A DNA stretch of 64,000 nt, taken from positions 2,792,001-2,856,000 of the forward strand of contig NC_019904.1 in NCBI RefSeq assembly GCF_000325705.1, given 5' to 3'. Below are positions 39,944-48,056 of the stretch, piece by piece; the first letter of the stretch is position 1; each line of letters starts with the position of its first letter. Source of the DNA: Echinicola vietnamensis DSM 17526 (GTDB lineage: Bacteria; Bacteroidota; Bacteroidia; Cytophagales; Cyclobacteriaceae). The notes below the pieces were generated by a model, which saw nothing but the letters and a program-made list of their open reading frames with translations, did not search any database and was not told the DNA's origin. Made by a program: the position numbers and the translations under genes.

Positions 39944-40864
39944 TTACTTGATTTCAAAAGATTCGTTGCCAATATTAAATCCTTCACAATAGATTTTTAC
40001 CTCATATTTTCCTTCTGGGTAATCGGTTTCTTTTTGGTAAAGGTAAATGAGACTCTTTTTCGAGTTGTCATACAGGATGGCCTGTTTGGCTGTATAAAAC
40101 TCTTCTCGACCATCAATGCTGAAGGTTCCGGAGCCTTTGGCAATGTCAAAGATCACCTGATTGTTCGGGGCGACTACCTGCACGAATATATCCCTAGCGC
40201 CAGGTTCTGCCACGTTGTTTTCGGTCAGGTCAAATGATATCTTCAGCTTTTCCAAATGACGGTTACGAAAAGATCCTTCCCGCTCTTTCCCCCTGGAATT
40301 GACCGCGGCTACCGTAATGTTTTCGGCATGAAGCTTCTGGGCAATGCTTACCTTTTCTTCCAGTTTTTCTTGCTGAAGGTTTAGCTGCACAATTGAATCT
40401 TCGATTTCAGCCTTTGAGGTTTTGAGGTCTTGGTTTTCCGTGAAAAGCTGTTGGTTTACTTGCTTCAGCTTCTCGATTTCAGAATCCTTCTCGGTCAGAA
40501 CACCCGAGAAACTATCGATTTTTTCATTGAGCTGGTTGATTTCTGCAGCACTTCTGTTGCGCTCAGTGTTCCGTTCTGCAAGTAGTTGTTCCTTAAGGAC
40601 AACGAGTGAGTCGACATTTCCTCCCAATTTTTTGATTTCATTGATCCGGAGGTCCAGTTGGTAAGCCATGCTGTCAATACGAAGATTGAGGTCGTTGTTC
40701 TCTTCGGAAAGGATGAGGATTTCTTCCGTCTTTTGTGACTTGTCTACACTGTCAAAGTACAGCTTAATGCCACTGAAGATTACCAAGAGAAGTAAAACAA
40801 TGATCAGAATGTTTTTCCCCTTTCCATTTCTTGATGACTTTTCTTCGGGTATATTAGTGCTCAT
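39944..40864 (-). CDS. Single-pass membrane protein with long periplasmic coiled coil
   Basis: 306 residues, family not recognised. A short cytoplasmic N-terminus, one membrane helix (about 19-36, ILIIVLLLLVIFSGIKLYF), then heptad-rich coiled coil (about 45-175) and a C-terminal beta-sandwich-like domain (about 195-306, ISFDLTENNVAEPGARDIFV ... YPEGKYEVKIYCEG). Bitopic topology with the C-terminus outside suggests an envelope scaffold or sensor role. It is divergent from the TPMT-like gene with 42 bases between starts. Confidence 0.75.
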   Translation of the reverse strand: MSTNIPEEKSSRNGKGKNILIIVLLLLVIFSGIKLYFDSVDKSQKTEEILILSEENNDLNLRIDSMAYQLDLRINEIKKLGGNVDSLVVLKEQLLAERNTERNRSAAEINQLNEKIDSFSGVLTEKDSEIEKLKQVNQQLFTENQDLKTSKAEIEDSIVQLNLQQEKLEEKVSIAQKLHAENITVAAVNSRGKEREGSFRNRHLEKLKISFDLTENNVAEPGARDIFVQVVAPNNQVIFDIAKGSGTFSIDGREEFYTAKQAILYDNSKKSLIYLYQKETDYPEGKYEVKIYCEGFNIGNESFEIK

Positions 40865-40906
40865 ATGTATTGTGTATTAGTCAGTTAGTGCAAACAAATT
40901 TTAACC

Positions 40907-41506
40907 ATGTGTCCTTCACTTGACGAAAACTATTGGCTTGGCAGGTACCAGCGAAATCAAATTGGCTGGGATGCCGGTGAAGCAACCATTCCATTAAAGC
41001 AATATTTAGACCAACTTCACGATTATGAGGTAGAGATTTTGATTCCGGGCGCAGGAAATGCTCATGAAGTGGCATATGCCTTCCAAAAAGGCTTTCAGCA
41101 TGTCCATGCCTTGGATATTGCCAATGCACCTCTCAAGCGATTTCAGCAGCGATACCCGCTGTTTCCTTCGGCCAATCTGCACCATGAGAACTTTTTTGAC
41201 CACCGTGGCCAATATGACTTGGTTTTGGAGCAAACGTTCTTTTGTGCTTTACACCCAAATCTACGAAATGATTATGTTAAAAAAATGGCACAACTCTTAA
41301 AACCGGAGGGAAGGCTCGTGGGGGTGCTTTTTGACATACTGTTTGAAAGGGATGGCCCGCCCTTCGGTGGAGATAAGGAGATGTATGTAAACCTTTTTAC
41401 AAAAGAACTGGATGTCCTCAAAATGGAGCCTTGCTATAATTCTATCAAGCCACGGGCAGGAAGCGAACTTTTCTTTGTGGCGAAAAGGCCTGCTAAGCCT
41501 CAATAA
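40907..41506 (+). CDS. TPMT-family SAM-dependent methyltransferase
   Basis: 199 residues. Rossmann methyltransferase of the thiopurine S-methyltransferase family: NYWLGRYQRNQIGWDAGEATIPL (the WD-x-G motif before the SAM domain), ILIPGAGNAHEVAYA (motif I), ALDIANAPLKRF (acidic motif II), LVLEQTFFCALHP and the substrate-loop GPPFGG. Natural substrates in bacteria include sulfur, selenium or tellurium nucleophiles and halides. Convergent with the next methyltransferase, overlapping by 7 bases. Confidence 0.88.
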   Translation: MCPSLDENYWLGRYQRNQIGWDAGEATIPLKQYLDQLHDYEVEILIPGAGNAHEVAYAFQKGFQHVHALDIANAPLKRFQQRYPLFPSANLHHENFFDHRGQYDLVLEQTFFCALHPNLRNDYVKKMAQLLKPEGRLVGVLFDILFERDGPPFGGDKEMYVNLFTKELDVLKMEPCYNSIKPRAGSELFFVAKRPAKPQ

Positions 41507-42276
41507 TGTAAAATGTAGTGCTGCTTTTTTAGTCCGGCCTTGAAGAATAAAATACCACATTCGTAAAAATCCATGCTCATGGTGACGGAAGAATGGGATT
41601 TGAGCTCATTCCAGGCTTTTTCCATTTCCTTGGAGCGGTGAATGTCGCCGATAGCTACCACGCTGGTCTTTTGCAGTGCAGGAAGCAGGGTTTTCCAAAA
41701 GAAGATCGTCGCTTCATAATTGTGATGGGCGTCCATCAGGACGAAATCCACACCAGGGACTTTTTGGAGAAACTCGGGCAACGTTTCCTGTATCCTGCCG
41801 GCTATCAAGTGAATTTCTGGAAATGCTCCAAAGGTGCCTTTGGCGACTTCAGCCAGTTCATCCGCACCCTCAAAAGTGTATACCTTTCCTTGGGTGGATT
41901 GGGCAAGGTATGCCGTGGTTATCCCCACACAGGTGCCAAGTTCCAGCACTGTTTGGGCGGGCGTGAGCGAACAAAAGTATTGGTACAGCAAGGAGAATTT
42001 AGGTTTGCTAGCACTGTGACGGGTTATGGCAGCAATCTTCCTCAAAGGATTTTTCAATCGTAATGAGCCGGTTCCGTGATCCTGAATGGTGATTTTAGCA
42101 GGATTGGCCAGCAGTTTTTCTCGCTTGGATTCCAGTGCTGGTGAGCGATGGGTTTTGGCATATTCTTTCAAGCCTTCATACACTTCGTAAGCATAAGGGG
42201 CTTGAAGCGAATGGCGGTCCACTTTGAGCAGAAAATAGCGAAGATAGGCGAAAAAGGGATGGATTTGATCAAACAC
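41500..42276 (-). CDS. Class I SAM-dependent methyltransferase (Methyltransf_24-like)
   Basis: 258 residues with a GTG start that overlaps the apaG stop (TAGTG). The SAM-binding core is VLELGTCVGITTAYLA (about 110-125), TFEGADELAE (motif II) and DFVLMDAHHNYEATIFFWKTLLPAL, a pattern like O-methyltransferase family 3/24 proteins. Substrate unknown. Translationally coupled to apaG. Confidence 0.8.
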   Translation of the reverse strand: MFDQIHPFFAYLRYFLLKVDRHSLQAPYAYEVYEGLKEYAKTHRSPALESKREKLLANPAKITIQDHGTGSLRLKNPLRKIAAITRHSASKPKFSLLYQYFCSLTPAQTVLELGTCVGITTAYLAQSTQGKVYTFEGADELAEVAKGTFGAFPEIHLIAGRIQETLPEFLQKVPGVDFVLMDAHHNYEATIFFWKTLLPALQKTSVVAIGDIHRSKEMEKAWNELKSHSSVTMSMDFYECGILFFKAGLKKQHYILHY

Positions 42277-42662
42277 TAGTTGTGGAAGATGTCTGCGATG
42301 AGTTGGAATTCAGGAATGGTGACCGTGATGGTTTTGCCATCTTGGATGCGCTCCATAAAATAATGGCCTTTCATTTTTCCCTTGCCGGAGTTAAGGTTAC
42401 ATCCGGAGACATATTGGTGCGCATAGCCCGGCTCTAAAATAGGCTGTTGGCCGACCACGCCATCGCCTTCGATGATGCGAGACTTTTGGCCGGCGTCTGC
42501 TACTTCCCAGCGCCTTCGTAAGAGCTGGATGGTATTAGGACTGTTGTTTTCGATGGTAACCTTGTATGTAAAGACATAGTGGTGCTGATGCGGACTAGAG
42601 TACTCCGGTTGGTAAGTAGCTTGCACACTTACTTTGATGCCTTCTGTAATTGCCGTTACCAT
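42276..42662 (-). CDS. apaG: ApaG domain protein
   Basis: 128 residues from the ATG at 42662; the longer open frame upstream lacks family similarity. Fibronectin-III-like ApaG fold: ITEGIKVSVQATYQPEYSSP, FTYKVTIENNSPNTIQLLRRRW, VVGQQPILEPGYAHQYVSGC and the GKMKGHYFME motif. ApaG has been linked to divalent-cation homeostasis in proteobacteria; the molecular role is uncertain. Confidence 0.92.
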   Translation of the reverse strand: MVTAITEGIKVSVQATYQPEYSSPHQHHYVFTYKVTIENNSPNTIQLLRRRWEVADAGQKSRIIEGDGVVGQQPILEPGYAHQYVSGCNLNSGKGKMKGHYFMERIQDGKTITVTIPEFQLIADIFHN

Positions 42663-42733
42663 TATATTTTTTCTAAAGGGATTTTTGTTCGAAATTAAGG
42701 GTTTATTATGAATTCTCAAGAGAAATAGTCTAA

Positions 42734-43396
42734 ATGAACGTTAAAATAGCTTCTTCCTGGAAAGAGAAATTATCCGATGAATTTGAAAAGCCCTATTTTG
42801 ATTCCCTGGCGGCATTTGTAAAAAGTGAATACCAACAAAAGCAGGTTTATCCTGCAGGAGGTGAGATCTTCAATGCATTTGACCATTGTCCTTTTGATAA
42901 AGTGAAAGTGGTAATATTGGGCCAGGATCCCTATCATGGCCCAGGGCAGGCCCATGGCCTTTCCTTTTCTGTCCGTGAAGGTGTGCCTTTTCCGCCATCT
43001 CTGCTAAATATCTTCAAGGAATTAAAGCAAGACCTTGGCGTGGATATTCCCTCGCATGGGAATTTGGAGCGATGGGCAGCGCAGGGCGTGCTGCTACTCA
43101 ATTCCACTCTTACCGTGGAAGCGCATAAGGCAGGTTCCCACCAAAAGAGAGGTTGGGAAGAGTTTACCGATGCGGTGATCAGCAAGCTGGCCGAAGAAAG
43201 GGAGGGGCTGGTATTTTTGCTTTGGGGAGCCTACGCCCGAAAAAAAGCCGCTTTTATCTCTGATCAAAAGCACCTCAAACTGCATGCACCCCATCCAAGT
43301 CCGCTTTCAGCACATAGAGGGTTTCTAGGGTGTGGGCATTTTAGCAAAGCCAATGATTACCTGCGTCAACGTGGAATGACACCAATCAACTGGTGA
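42734..43396 (+). CDS. ung: Uracil-DNA glycosylase, family 1
   Basis: 220 residues. Removes uracil from DNA. Catalytic Asp65 lies in the water-activating motif GQDPYHG; the minor-groove loop is HPSPLSAHRGFLG with the second catalytic His, and LLNSTLTVEAHKAGSH is the uracil-recognition region. Divergent from apaG by 71 bases and ended by a bidirectional terminator shared with lepB. Confidence 0.96.
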   Translation: MNVKIASSWKEKLSDEFEKPYFDSLAAFVKSEYQQKQVYPAGGEIFNAFDHCPFDKVKVVILGQDPYHGPGQAHGLSFSVREGVPFPPSLLNIFKELKQDLGVDIPSHGNLERWAAQGVLLLNSTLTVEAHKAGSHQKRGWEEFTDAVISKLAEEREGLVFLLWGAYARKKAAFISDQKHLKLHAPHPSPLSAHRGFLGCGHFSKANDYLRQRGMTPINW

Positions 43397-43430
43397 GGGC
43401 TGCAGGAAACGATCAAGCACTAAAAATCGA

Positions 43431-43474
43431 ACAAAAAAGGCGGTAAAGCTATCGATGCTTCCCGCCTTTTTTGT
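43431..43474. terminator. Bidirectional terminator between ung and lepB
   Basis: A 13-bp perfect outer stem (43431-43443 with 43462-43474), with an inner AAGC/GCTT stem, and A6/T6 within it. Serves ung (+) and the parA-to-lepB operon (-). Confidence 0.9.
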
Positions 43475-43500
43475 TGGTTTGGAATTTATTTATCAAATGG

Positions 43501-44571
43501 TTAGTCAATCCCTTTAAAGAACCTCTCCCAACGGATCTTGCTGAACATGCTCTTATGCTTATCAAGGGACAGCCATAAGAACCACGCCTTGCCTACGATG
43601 TGATCTTCCGGAACAAATCCCCAAAACCTGGAGTCAAGGGAATCATGCCTGTTGTCACCCATCATAAAGTAGTAATCCTGTTTGAAGGTGTAGGTGTCTT
43701 GCTTTTTGCCATCAATGAAAAGCTGATTGGCTTCTATCTGAAGGTTTTCGATGCCTTCATAATGACGGATGGTAAAGGCGTAACGGCGAACATTGTCTGC
43801 TGTCAAATCGATCGTCCAGCCTTTTGCCGGTACGGTAAGCGGGCCGAAGTTATCCCTGTTCCAGCCATAATATGCGCCGTCAGGGTAAATTTCAGGATCA
43901 CCATTTCCTTCCTCATACACCCGAAGGTTAACTTCCTTGATGACGGGAGATTCTTCCAGTTTTTTGGCAATTTCCGGAGTGGTGAACACCACATATAGGC
44001 CATTGTAGGGGTGGAATGAGTCCTGATTGATGTCAAATTTCTCAAAGAATTCCGCGTTCAACATTCTGCTAGGGACAACATCATACGAATATTGCATCCC
44101 CTCAGGGTTTTGAGCAGGTGTGCCGTTGACGGAGAGCTGGGCATCATGAATTTCAATGACGTCACCAGGGGTGCCCACTGCACGCTTAATATAGTTGGTT
44201 TTCAGGTCCACGGGATGTTCAAATTCCGTTGGATAATTGAAAACCACGACATCGTTTCTGTCTACACCGCTAAATCCCGGCAGCCTGTAGTAAGGCAGCT
44301 GGATGGCATCAGAATAGGAAGGAATATCCGTTCCCCAGATTTTTTGATGGGTAAGTGGTACCTGCAGTAGCGTTTGGGGAGTTCTGGTACCATAATGCAT
44401 TTTACTCACAAATAGGAAATCACCCACTAAAAGGGACTTTTCCATGGAGGCCGTAGGGATGGTAAATGGCTCTAAAAATAACCATCTTATTAAACTGGCA
44501 GCAATGACTGCAAAAACCAGCGCGTCCAACCACTCCCTAACAGGGCCTTTTTTCTTTTTTTCTGAACTCAT
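43501..44571 (-). CDS. lepB: Signal peptidase I
   Basis: 356 residues. Cleaves Sec and Tat signal peptides at the membrane outer face. One N-terminal membrane helix (about 14-33) precedes catalytic Ser42 (PTASMEKSLLVGD); the general base is Lys129 (NYIKRAVGTPGD). Box E is GDNRHDSLDSRFWG. A large insertion between the boxes (about 145-270) makes it longer than E. coli LepB (324), as usual in Bacteroidota. Last gene of the parA-parB-DUF5683-dapB-lepB operon. Confidence 0.95.
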   Translation of the reverse strand: MSSEKKKKGPVREWLDALVFAVIAASLIRWLFLEPFTIPTASMEKSLLVGDFLFVSKMHYGTRTPQTLLQVPLTHQKIWGTDIPSYSDAIQLPYYRLPGFSGVDRNDVVVFNYPTEFEHPVDLKTNYIKRAVGTPGDVIEIHDAQLSVNGTPAQNPEGMQYSYDVVPSRMLNAEFFEKFDINQDSFHPYNGLYVVFTTPEIAKKLEESPVIKEVNLRVYEEGNGDPEIYPDGAYYGWNRDNFGPLTVPAKGWTIDLTADNVRRYAFTIRHYEGIENLQIEANQLFIDGKKQDTYTFKQDYYFMMGDNRHDSLDSRFWGFVPEDHIVGKAWFLWLSLDKHKSMFSKIRWERFFKGID

Positions 44572-44588
44572 GTTTTTTCAATGATTTA

Positions 44589-45311
44589 TTAGAAGGTAAG
44601 GTAGTCGTCCATGGACAGTACACCTTTTTTGTCTTTGATCCACTCAGCTACCAAAACTGCGCCAAGCGCAAAGCCCTTTCGGCTATGAGCGGTGTGTTTG
44701 ATCTCAATATCGTCGATTTCTGATTGGTAGGTCACAATATGCGTTCCCGGAGCAGGATCGATCCGCTTGGCGGTGATGGGGAGGCTGTGTTCGTTACCGT
44801 TCACATCTTTGTCCAGATCCCAACGCTTTACCCTGTCCACTCGGTCAATGATCGATTCGGCCAAGGTAATGGCCGTACCACTAGGGGCATCCTTCTTTTC
44901 AGTATGATGGATCTCTTCCATCTTTACCGTATATGCTGGCTGCTCATTCATGATTTTGGCCAAAAAGCTGTTTACTTTGAACAGGATGTTTACGCCGATG
45001 CTGTAATTTGAGGCATAGAAAAATGCGCCGCCATTGGATAGCGTCAGGCGTTCGATTTCTGGTTTTTTATCGAGCCAGCCAGTAGTGCCGCAGACTACAG
45101 GGATATTGTGCTTGATCGCCCATGAGAGGTTCTGTACAGCTGCATCAGGCTGACTGAATTCGATGGCCGCGTCTACCTTGGTGGTATCCAGTTTATCAAG
45201 TTCATGGATGTTGCTTTCGTCAATTTTCGCGGCAATGGTATGGCCTCTTTCTTCGGCAATTTGCGAAATGATTTTGCCCATTTTGCCATAGCCTAAAATC
45301 AATATGTTCAT
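44589..45311 (-). CDS. dapB: 4-hydroxy-tetrahydrodipicolinate reductase
   Basis: 240 residues. NAD(P)H-dependent step of lysine/diaminopimelate synthesis. Rossmann motif ILGYGKMGK at the N-terminus, GTTGW, and the catalytic/substrate block EEIHHTEKKDAPSGTA. Shorter than E. coli DapB (273) but typical for this phylum. 17 bases before lepB and 5 after the DUF5683 gene. Confidence 0.95.
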   Translation of the reverse strand: MNILILGYGKMGKIISQIAEERGHTIAAKIDESNIHELDKLDTTKVDAAIEFSQPDAAVQNLSWAIKHNIPVVCGTTGWLDKKPEIERLTLSNGGAFFYASNYSIGVNILFKVNSFLAKIMNEQPAYTVKMEEIHHTEKKDAPSGTAITLAESIIDRVDRVKRWDLDKDVNGNEHSLPITAKRIDPAPGTHIVTYQSEIDDIEIKHTAHSRKGFALGAVLVAEWIKDKKGVLSMDDYLTF

Positions 45312-45316
45312 TTCGG

Positions 45317-45949
45317 TTATTTAAATTGTATTTTAAATGATAATCCTATTGCATTCCTACTTGCATAGGTGGGTTCTACAGAAGGTTCTAATTTAAAGGT
45401 CAGGTCATTTGACACGTCAAAGCCGGATAAATGGGCGTCCACTAGGGCGTCCACGATATTGAGCGCGTAAATGGCCGTAAAAATCAAATAGCAGGCATCT
45501 CGGTTTCGTCGCCAATAGTCGACATTCCTGATAAGCCCATCTTCGTTCAGGTTCGGGAAAATATTGTCGGTACTTTCGTCATCATCTCGGTAGATGGTCA
45601 AGGCCTCCTTGAATATTTGATATCGTCTGTTATTAAACTCTACAAAGTAAGCAGTAGTGATGATTCCACCATAAATAATCGGAACTTTCCACATTTTCTC
45701 GTTATATACCTGTCCTGCACCGGGGAGGATGGCGGATAGAAGTGCTGCTTTTTTGGGGTCTTTGATGTCGTCCTTGTTGATGTTGATTTCGACCTGCTCT
45801 GTGGAGTCTGGCGCAATAGCCCTTACTTCCTGACCAAGCACGGGGCTTTGGAAAAGGAGAAATAAAACAAAAACAGCAATAGTTTTAACATGAAAAACTA
45901 TTGCCTTGATGTTTTGGTCAGTAATATGCGTGAGGGCAATATGGTGCAC
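45317..45949 (-). CDS. DUF5683 domain membrane protein
   Basis: 210 residues from a GTG start one base after the parB stop; no ATG is available in frame before the hydrophobic segment. A signal-like segment (about 22-40, ending PVLGQ) gives an unusually long n-region. The conserved core KKAALLSAILPGAGQVYNEKMWKVPIIYGG, cut by a membrane helix, marks DUF5683, found mainly in Bacteroidota. Role unknown. It is locked in the operon between parB and dapB. Confidence 0.85.
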   Translation of the reverse strand: MHHIALTHITDQNIKAIVFHVKTIAVFVLFLLFQSPVLGQEVRAIAPDSTEQVEININKDDIKDPKKAALLSAILPGAGQVYNEKMWKVPIIYGGIITTAYFVEFNNRRYQIFKEALTIYRDDDESTDNIFPNLNEDGLIRNVDYWRRNRDACYLIFTAIYALNIVDALVDAHLSGFDVSNDLTFKLEPSVEPTYASRNAIGLSFKIQFK

Positions 45950-45950
45950 A

Positions 45951-46880
45951 CTAAATGATCTCTAGAATTTCTAAAATGCGATTCAGGTCATCGGTAGAGC
46001 CAAAAGGAATTTTTATTTCTCCTTTATCTTTATGATCCATTTTGAGGCTGACCTTTGTGCCCAGGTGGGAGGCAAGCTTTTGCTGGAGTTTTCCGAGTTC
46101 GTATTTCTTTACGGGATCCAGGTCTGGTTTGTTGGAAATGGTTTTTTCTTCTTCACCATCCTCATGGAGTGCTTTTACCAAAGCTTCCACTTTTCTGACA
46201 CTGAGTTCCTCCTCAAGGGTCTTACGGTAAATGGCCAACTGCTTGTCCACATCTTCCACATTGATCAATGCTCGGGCATGGCCCATGGAGATTTTTTTGT
46301 CTCTGATGCCCGCCTGGATATCCGGTGGAAGTTTTAGCAGACGAAGGTAGTTGTTTACGGTCGTCCTGTTTTTTCCCACGCGGTCCCCAAGCTGTTCTTG
46401 CTTGAGTTCACATTCGGAAAGCAACCGCTGATAAGAATGGGCGATTTCCAAGGCATTTAGATTTTCCCGCTGGATGTTTTCAATAAGGGCCATTTCCAGC
46501 ATTTGCTGATCATTGGCCGTTCTGACATAGGCAGGTACCATGGTGAGGCCGGCAAGCTTGGAAGCCTGAAAACGCCTTTCTCCGGAGATCAACTGGTATT
46601 CGTTATCGGAGAGTTTTCTTACCGTGATAGGCTGGATGATACCTTGAACGGTGATGGAGTCCGCAAGTTCCTGTAATGCGTCCTTGTCAAAGTGGGTTCT
46701 TGGCTGATAGGGATTGACCTGGATTTCATCCAAAGGGATCTCATAAATTCCTGCCTCAGGGCGAGCCTGCTCTTGGACTTCATCTTTGGGCTCTTTGTTT
46801 GGAGAGTCCTGCAGCAAAGCCCCCAGGCCCCTTCCCAATGCTTTTTTCTTATTTGTTGTGGTTTTTTTATTATCAGCCAT
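45951..46880 (-). CDS. parB: Chromosome partitioning protein ParB
   Basis: 309 residues. CTP-dependent DNA clamp loading at parS. ParB/Srx domain from about residue 48 (PLDEIQVNPYQPRTHFD, QELADSITVQGIIQPITVR, ISGERRFQASKLAG with the CTP-binding GERR), helix-turn-helix (LGDRVGKNRTTVNNYLRLLKLP), and C-terminal dimerisation domain. I found no consensus 16-bp parS site in the window. 15 bases after parA. Confidence 0.95.
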   Translation of the reverse strand: MADNKKTTTNKKKALGRGLGALLQDSPNKEPKDEVQEQARPEAGIYEIPLDEIQVNPYQPRTHFDKDALQELADSITVQGIIQPITVRKLSDNEYQLISGERRFQASKLAGLTMVPAYVRTANDQQMLEMALIENIQRENLNALEIAHSYQRLLSECELKQEQLGDRVGKNRTTVNNYLRLLKLPPDIQAGIRDKKISMGHARALINVEDVDKQLAIYRKTLEEELSVRKVEALVKALHEDGEEEKTISNKPDLDPVKKYELGKLQQKLASHLGTKVSLKMDHKDKGEIKIPFGSTDDLNRILEILEII

Positions 46881-46895
46881 AATTGTTCTGAGATG

Positions 46896-47675
46896 TTAAT
46901 TCATTTTTACCAATCCATTACGTTCTGCGATTTCATTGGCGAGATTTAGGTAAGACAGTGCTCCCTTACCTTCTGCATCAAAAGCAATTGCAGGAAGTCC
47001 GAAGCTTGGCGATTCCCCCAATTTAACGTTTCTAGGAATGATCGTATTAAAGACCATGTTCTTGAAATGCATCTGGACTTCTTCTACCACCTGATTGGAT
47101 AGACGAAGACGAACATCATACATGGTCAGCAATATCCCCTCTATTTCTAAGTCGGGATTTAGCCGGGTTTGGATAATTTTTATGGTATTGAGTAACTTGC
47201 CCAAACCTTCCAATGCGAAATATTCGCACTGCACTGGGATAATGACAGAATTGGCAGCGGTGAGGGCATTGATCGTGATCAGCCCAAGAGATGGAGAACA
47301 GTCTATGATGATAAAATCATATTGGTCTTTTAAAGGTTCTACCACCTCCCGCATTTTTTCTTCCCTGTTTTCTATATTGATCATTTCTACTTCTGCACCC
47401 ACCAAGTCAATATGGGAAGGAACCAGCTCAAGGTTGTCGATTTCAGTTTTGATGACAATGGAGGAAATGTCCACCCCATCGACCATACATTCATAAATAC
47501 TGTTTTCGATTTCTTTAGGGTCTTGTCCCAATCCGGAAGTGGTATTGGCCTGAGGATCAGCGTCAATGACCAACGTCTTAAATTCCAGTACCGCCAGACT
47601 GGCAGCAAGGTTCATTGCGGTGGTCGTTTTTCCCACTCCTCCTTTTTGATTGGCGATAGCTACGATTTTTCCCAT
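46896..47675 (-). CDS. parA: Chromosome partitioning ATPase ParA (Soj)
   Basis: 259 residues from the ATG at 47675 (MGKIVAIANQKGGVGKTT). An ATG nine codons upstream is possible but adds nothing family-like. Deviant Walker A KGGVGKTT, switch I DADPQANTT and Walker B IIIDCSPSLG are present. Works with ParB in origin segregation. First gene of the operon through lepB. Confidence 0.95.
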   Translation of the reverse strand: MGKIVAIANQKGGVGKTTTAMNLAASLAVLEFKTLVIDADPQANTTSGLGQDPKEIENSIYECMVDGVDISSIVIKTEIDNLELVPSHIDLVGAEVEMINIENREEKMREVVEPLKDQYDFIIIDCSPSLGLITINALTAANSVIIPVQCEYFALEGLGKLLNTIKIIQTRLNPDLEIEGILLTMYDVRLRLSNQVVEEVQMHFKNMVFNTIIPRNVKLGESPSFGLPAIAFDAEGKGALSYLNLANEIAERNGLVKMN

Positions 47676-48000
47676 TGGTGTCAAGTAGTGATTTTTGGTC
47701 AATATTAAGCATAAACATTTCGAATACAGCGAGATTTACATTTTTTAAGAATTCCCGAGACGGGTAATTTAACCGTTGTTTTTAAGAATTCTCTTCCTTT
47801 TAAACAAAACACGTATTGTTTTGCTATTCAAGAACCATGTCGCTACATCTCTTCCAAAATGTTAATTTCACGCAACACAAAGATATAAGTTTAATCCTTA
47901 CATGAAATAGTTTGTTTTCCACAATGGCATGTGGATAGGTTTAACGATTTGATTTATAACGCTCTAAAAGCCTCTACTATCATAAAATGTCACCAAGATG
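47676..48000. other. parA-yidC intergenic region with DnaA-box-like pair and repeats
   Basis: No gene seen. Elements: TTTTCCACA (47915-47923) and TGTGGATAG (47930-47938), an inverted pair of DnaA-box-like 9-mers 6 nt apart; TTTTTAAGAATTC twice (47742-47754, 47779-47791); CAAAACA/TGTTTTG inverted repeat (47805-47811, 47817-47823). It must include the parA promoter. Confidence 0.4.
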
Positions 48001-48039
48001 ATTCAAAAAAAGGTGGCTTTTGAAGGCCACCTTTTGAAT
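48001..48039 (-). terminator. Intrinsic terminator of yidC
   Basis: AAAAGGTGGC (48008-48017) pairs with GCCACCTTTT (48026-48035), 8-nt loop, T7 on the minus strand. 17 bases past the stop. Confidence 0.88.
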
Positions 48040-48056
48040 TAGGATTTAAATCCCTT

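Noticed and set aside
47805..47823. CAAAACA-CGTAT-TGTTTTG as a parS site beside parA
   Set aside because: It lacks the TTTCACGTGAAA core of parS; only a central ACGT is similar.
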